Positions 32,911 through 35,035 of a stretch of 35,035 nt of DNA are shown in pieces (position 1 is the stretch's first letter; every line of letters starts with the position of its first letter). The notes under the pieces are model-generated. The model saw only the letters and a program-made list of their open reading frames with translations, was not told where the DNA came from and did no database searches. The stretch covers positions 1-35,035 of the forward strand of contig JAAVHB010000108.1 of NCBI GenBank assembly GCA_014799955.1, written 5' to 3'. The stretch comes from Butyrivibrio sp. (GTDB lineage: Bacteria; Bacillota; Clostridia; Lachnospirales; Lachnospiraceae). Made by a program: the position numbers and the translations under genes.

Positions 32911-33693
32911 GCCGTTTACAGAGCTTTTGCAGAGCGATTCTATATCCTCAAGCTCCTGTACGCTCATTCCCGTATACCCGGCAAGCTCCTGCGCGGACGG
33001 CTCGTGCCCGTTCTGTCCGCGCAGGTATTTTTTTGCCTCATTCACAAGATTAAGCTTGCCTACTACGGTGTTTTCGCTGTCTATCTCACCTTTTATATCC
33101 GAGATATACGCCCTGATTGCGTTATCCGCCGCCTCCGAAAGCTCCTCCACTACGTCGTAGCCGCAATCCGACCCCATGCCGCAAAGCTCTCCGAGCCTGA
33201 CAAAAATTCCGAGATTCCCCTCCTGAATAAGATCCTCGAGTCCCGCCTTATCCGACGCGTATTCCTGTGCAAGCACGGCGACATCCTTAAGCATACTCTC
33301 CGAAAGCTTCCCTATCGCATCTTCGCTGCCGTCAAGAAGCTCGGCGCACAGCCTTTCCCGCTCTGCGTCGCTGTATTCATGTATTTTCTCAAGCTCTTCA
33401 AGATAAAGTTTAAGGGCTTTAGACTCGTTCCCAGTCTCTTTATCCGATTTCTCAGAACTTTGTCCGGGCGTTTCGGGTTCAGACTTGTTTTCACTGTCTT
33501 CAGGCTCCGCCTTATCATGCTGCGCCTTAATAAGATATTCAAATACCATATCCTTCTGTTCGTCGGTGAGGTTAATGTCCTTAAAATATCCCATAACCTC
33601 TTCACGGTCAAGCCCGTCGGGCGAGGTTCTTACGATATCCGCAACCTCTCTGAGCGTTTCGGTAAAAATATCCCGCTGCTTGCTTTCACTCAT
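32899..33693 (-). CDS. Sigma-70-like protein lacking a recognisable region 4
   Basis: A 264-residue protein resembling a primary sigma factor without its promoter-recognition parts. The N-terminal 60 residues resemble region 1.1, followed by an acidic linker (EPEDSENKSEPETPGQ). LYLEELEKIHEYSDAERERL matches region 1.2, AGLEDLIQEGNLGIFVRL matches region 2.2, and NEAKKYLRGQNGHEPSAQELAGYTGMSVQELEDI resembles region 3. The WWIRQ-type region 2.4 and region 4 are not found. It could bind core polymerase without choosing promoters. It overlaps larE by ATGA and is the last gene of a speE-like/larE operon. Confidence 0.72.
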   Translation of the reverse strand: MSESKQRDIFTETLREVADIVRTSPDGLDREEVMGYFKDINLTDEQKDMVFEYLIKAQHDKAEPEDSENKSEPETPGQSSEKSDKETGNESKALKLYLEELEKIHEYSDAERERLCAELLDGSEDAIGKLSESMLKDVAVLAQEYASDKAGLEDLIQEGNLGIFVRLGELCGMGSDCGYDVVEELSEAADNAIRAYISDIKGEIDSENTVVGKLNLVNEAKKYLRGQNGHEPSAQELAGYTGMSVQELEDIESLCKSSVNGSVR

Positions 33694-34505
33694 TTTATAT
33701 CCTCCAGAGTCTCATTCATGCTGCCGCTTCTGTAGCCCTTAATATCCAGCGTCACATAGCTAAAGCCAAGAGCCTTAAGCGTTTTATAAACCGCCTCCCG
33801 GGTCTTTTCCTCAAGCATTACGGGAAATTCCTCCGGTAAAATCTCAATGCGCGCCGTATCTCTGCAAAGACGCACCCGAACCTGCGTGAAACCGCATTCA
33901 AGCAAAAACTTCTCCGCAAGCTCTATTTGCTTAAGCTTCTCCGCGGTGATTTCGTCACCGTAGGGGATTCTGCTTGCAAGACATGCCATGGACGGCTTTT
34001 TCCATGTGTCCAGTCCCATCTCGCGCGAAAAAACCCTTATGTCCGTCTTGGTAAGCCCCGCCTCCTTAAGCGGGCTTCTTACACCAAGCTCCTTTATCGC
34101 CCTCAGTCCCGGCCTGTAATCGCCCTCGTCGTCAAGATTGGAGCCTTCGATTACGCAAGCCGCGCCGTTTTTTGCCGCGATTTCTTTTATACCTGTAAAA
34201 AGAGCCTTTTTGCATACATAGCATCTCTCCGGCGTGTTCGCCGCAAATCCCTCTACATTAAGCATATCAAAATCAATGCAAATCTGCTTTATTCCGTATT
34301 TCAGACAAAATTCCTCCGCCTCGGAAAGCTCCTTTTCCGGCACCGCCTTCATCCTCGCCGTAACCGCAAACACTTTATCTCCCAAAATCTCATGTGCCGT
34401 TTTAAGCAAAAACGAGGAATCCGTTCCTCCCGAAAAAGCAACCGCCGCGCTGTCAAGACCGCGAAGTATGTTTTCCAGCTCCGTTTTTTTATCCGTGTTA
34501 TTCAT
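33690..34505 (-). CDS. larE: ATP-dependent sulfur transferase LarE-like
   Basis: LarE uses ATP to activate a pyridinium dinucleotide and donates sulfur, sometimes from its own cysteine, for the nickel-pincer cofactor of lactate racemase. The PP-loop AVAFSGGTDSSFLLK is at residues about 21-35. CYVCKKALF and SMACLASRIPYG hold conserved cysteines. The 271-residue length fits the family. No larA, larB or larC gene is in the window. It starts 9 bp after the spermidine-synthase-like gene and overlaps the sigma-like gene. A wider NAD-synthase-like or ATPase role cannot be excluded. Confidence 0.88.
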   Translation of the reverse strand: MNNTDKKTELENILRGLDSAAVAFSGGTDSSFLLKTAHEILGDKVFAVTARMKAVPEKELSEAEEFCLKYGIKQICIDFDMLNVEGFAANTPERCYVCKKALFTGIKEIAAKNGAACVIEGSNLDDEGDYRPGLRAIKELGVRSPLKEAGLTKTDIRVFSREMGLDTWKKPSMACLASRIPYGDEITAEKLKQIELAEKFLLECGFTQVRVRLCRDTARIEILPEEFPVMLEEKTREAVYKTLKALGFSYVTLDIKGYRSGSMNETLEDIK

Positions 34506-34514
34506 ACCCGCCTC

Positions 34515-35035
34515 CTAAAGACTGTCTATGATTCCCTGAATACCCTGTTCCTCATAAATCTTCTTGTAATAGCTTACCTCGTCCTTTATTATGTCGTCGA
34601 TTACCTGCATTCCCAGAAGCTCGACGGGCGCCTTGTCGTCGGTCATAACATGGTTTCCCGCCTCGTAATCCCTGAGTCCGGCATCGGCACGGCGCAGGCA
34701 GCTTTTAAGCTCCGCATCCTCAAGCAGCTCGATATTTGCGTCAAGATTTTCCCGAAACCCCGGATTGTCGGAGGCGAAAAGCTCCGTATTTGTGGAATAC
34801 TCCACGTCAACCGTGCATACATTGTCAAACACGCTTGATATTGTGTCGGCAAGATAGTCGTTTATATCCGCTTTTTCGTGTCCCGCTCTCCCCTTCATAT
34901 TCATATTGACGACCATAACGCCATCCTCGGTCAGATGCTCTTTTACAAGCGTAAAAAATTCCGCCGATGACATCTGGAACGGAATCGTTATATCCTGATA
35001 TGCGTCCACCATTATAACGTCGTATTTTTTATCCA
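34515..35035 (-). CDS. Spermidine synthase-like protein, C-terminal part
   Basis: This frame runs off the right edge. At least 172 residues are present. The first visible motif YDVIMVDAYQD matches the catalytic D-x-Y segment of the aminopropyltransferase fold, followed by FFTLVKEHLTEDGVMVVNMN. The enzyme would transfer an aminopropyl group to a polyamine, but fused transporter-type members also exist and the missing N-terminus would decide. It precedes larE by 9 bp in the same operon. Confidence 0.75.
   Translation of the reverse strand, partial: DKKYDVIMVDAYQDITIPFQMSSAEFFTLVKEHLTEDGVMVVNMNMKGRAGHEKADINDYLADTISSVFDNVCTVDVEYSTNTELFASDNPGFRENLDANIELLEDAELKSCLRRADAGLRDYEAGNHVMTDDKAPVELLGMQVIDDIIKDEVSYYKKIYEEQGIQGIIDSL

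Overview
The window comes from a low-to-moderate GC Firmicute of the class Clostridia, most probably a Lachnospiraceae- or Oscillospiraceae-like anaerobe. The evidence is clostridial-type gene content and neighbourhoods (DegV, Rrf2-IscS-IscU-MnmA, TsaE-TsaB-RimI, long-form HPF, an ApgM-type enzyme in the threonine cluster), near-consensus sigma-A promoters, GGAGG ribosome binding sites and U-rich intrinsic terminators. Nearly all genes lie on the minus strand. Only the DUF4190-like, SDR, TetR and methionine aminopeptidase genes lie on the plus strand. The species cannot be named from this sequence.

Layout, left to right. (1) 1-563: a leftward promoter with an rRNA-leader-like start, then two tRNA-Ser genes (GGA, UGA) with their own promoter. 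(2) 574-6373: one leftward operon led by a YcxB-like membrane protein, followed by tsaE, tsaB, rimI, a small Cys-pair protein, rnz, a membrane-anchored protein, tsaD and ispD. Together it carries the t6A tRNA-modification genes, tRNA 3' processing and isoprenoid precursor synthesis. (3) 6429-7663: a rightward Gly/Asn/Tyr-repeat protein with a DUF4190-like membrane tail, then a small promoter-terminator cassette holding a short membrane ORF interrupted by UGA. (4) 7616-15880: secA, prfB (with its programmed +1 frameshift), three tandem 41/42-bp hairpin repeats, cheW, hom, an apgM-like putative homoserine kinase and an aspartate kinase. (5) 15885-17848: hpf with its own promoter, an AT-rich spacer with DnaA-box-like 9-mers, a folded RNA element and an SDR reductase. 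(6) 17823-22269: an esterase, an AGCS amino-acid:Na+ symporter and two methyltransferases, one fused to an HTH domain. (7) 22352-30342: sulfur metabolism, with metY-cysK and iscS-iscU-mnmA-pcp-ydeI-like, plus an IscR-like Rrf2 regulator and DegV. (8) 30403-35035: TetR, a SPOR-like protein, an ECF sigma factor, SEC-C methionine aminopeptidase, a sigma-like protein without a recognisable region 4, larE and a spermidine-synthase fragment.

The most interesting signal is a probable sulfur/Fe-S regulon. A perfect inverted repeat TTCCTA-N9-TAGGAA overlaps the -35 box of both the metY-cysK promoter and the iscS promoter, and the second copy lies directly next to the gene for a cysteine-containing Rrf2 regulator. 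Other undescribed-looking items are a 36-nt dispersed hairpin element with a compensatory base pair, found before two start codons; the UGA-interrupted small membrane ORF with excellent expression signals; the folded RNA at 16946-17095; the tandem hairpins between prfB and cheW; and the sigma-like protein lacking promoter-recognition regions. No CRISPR array, transposase, integrase or prophage gene was recognised.
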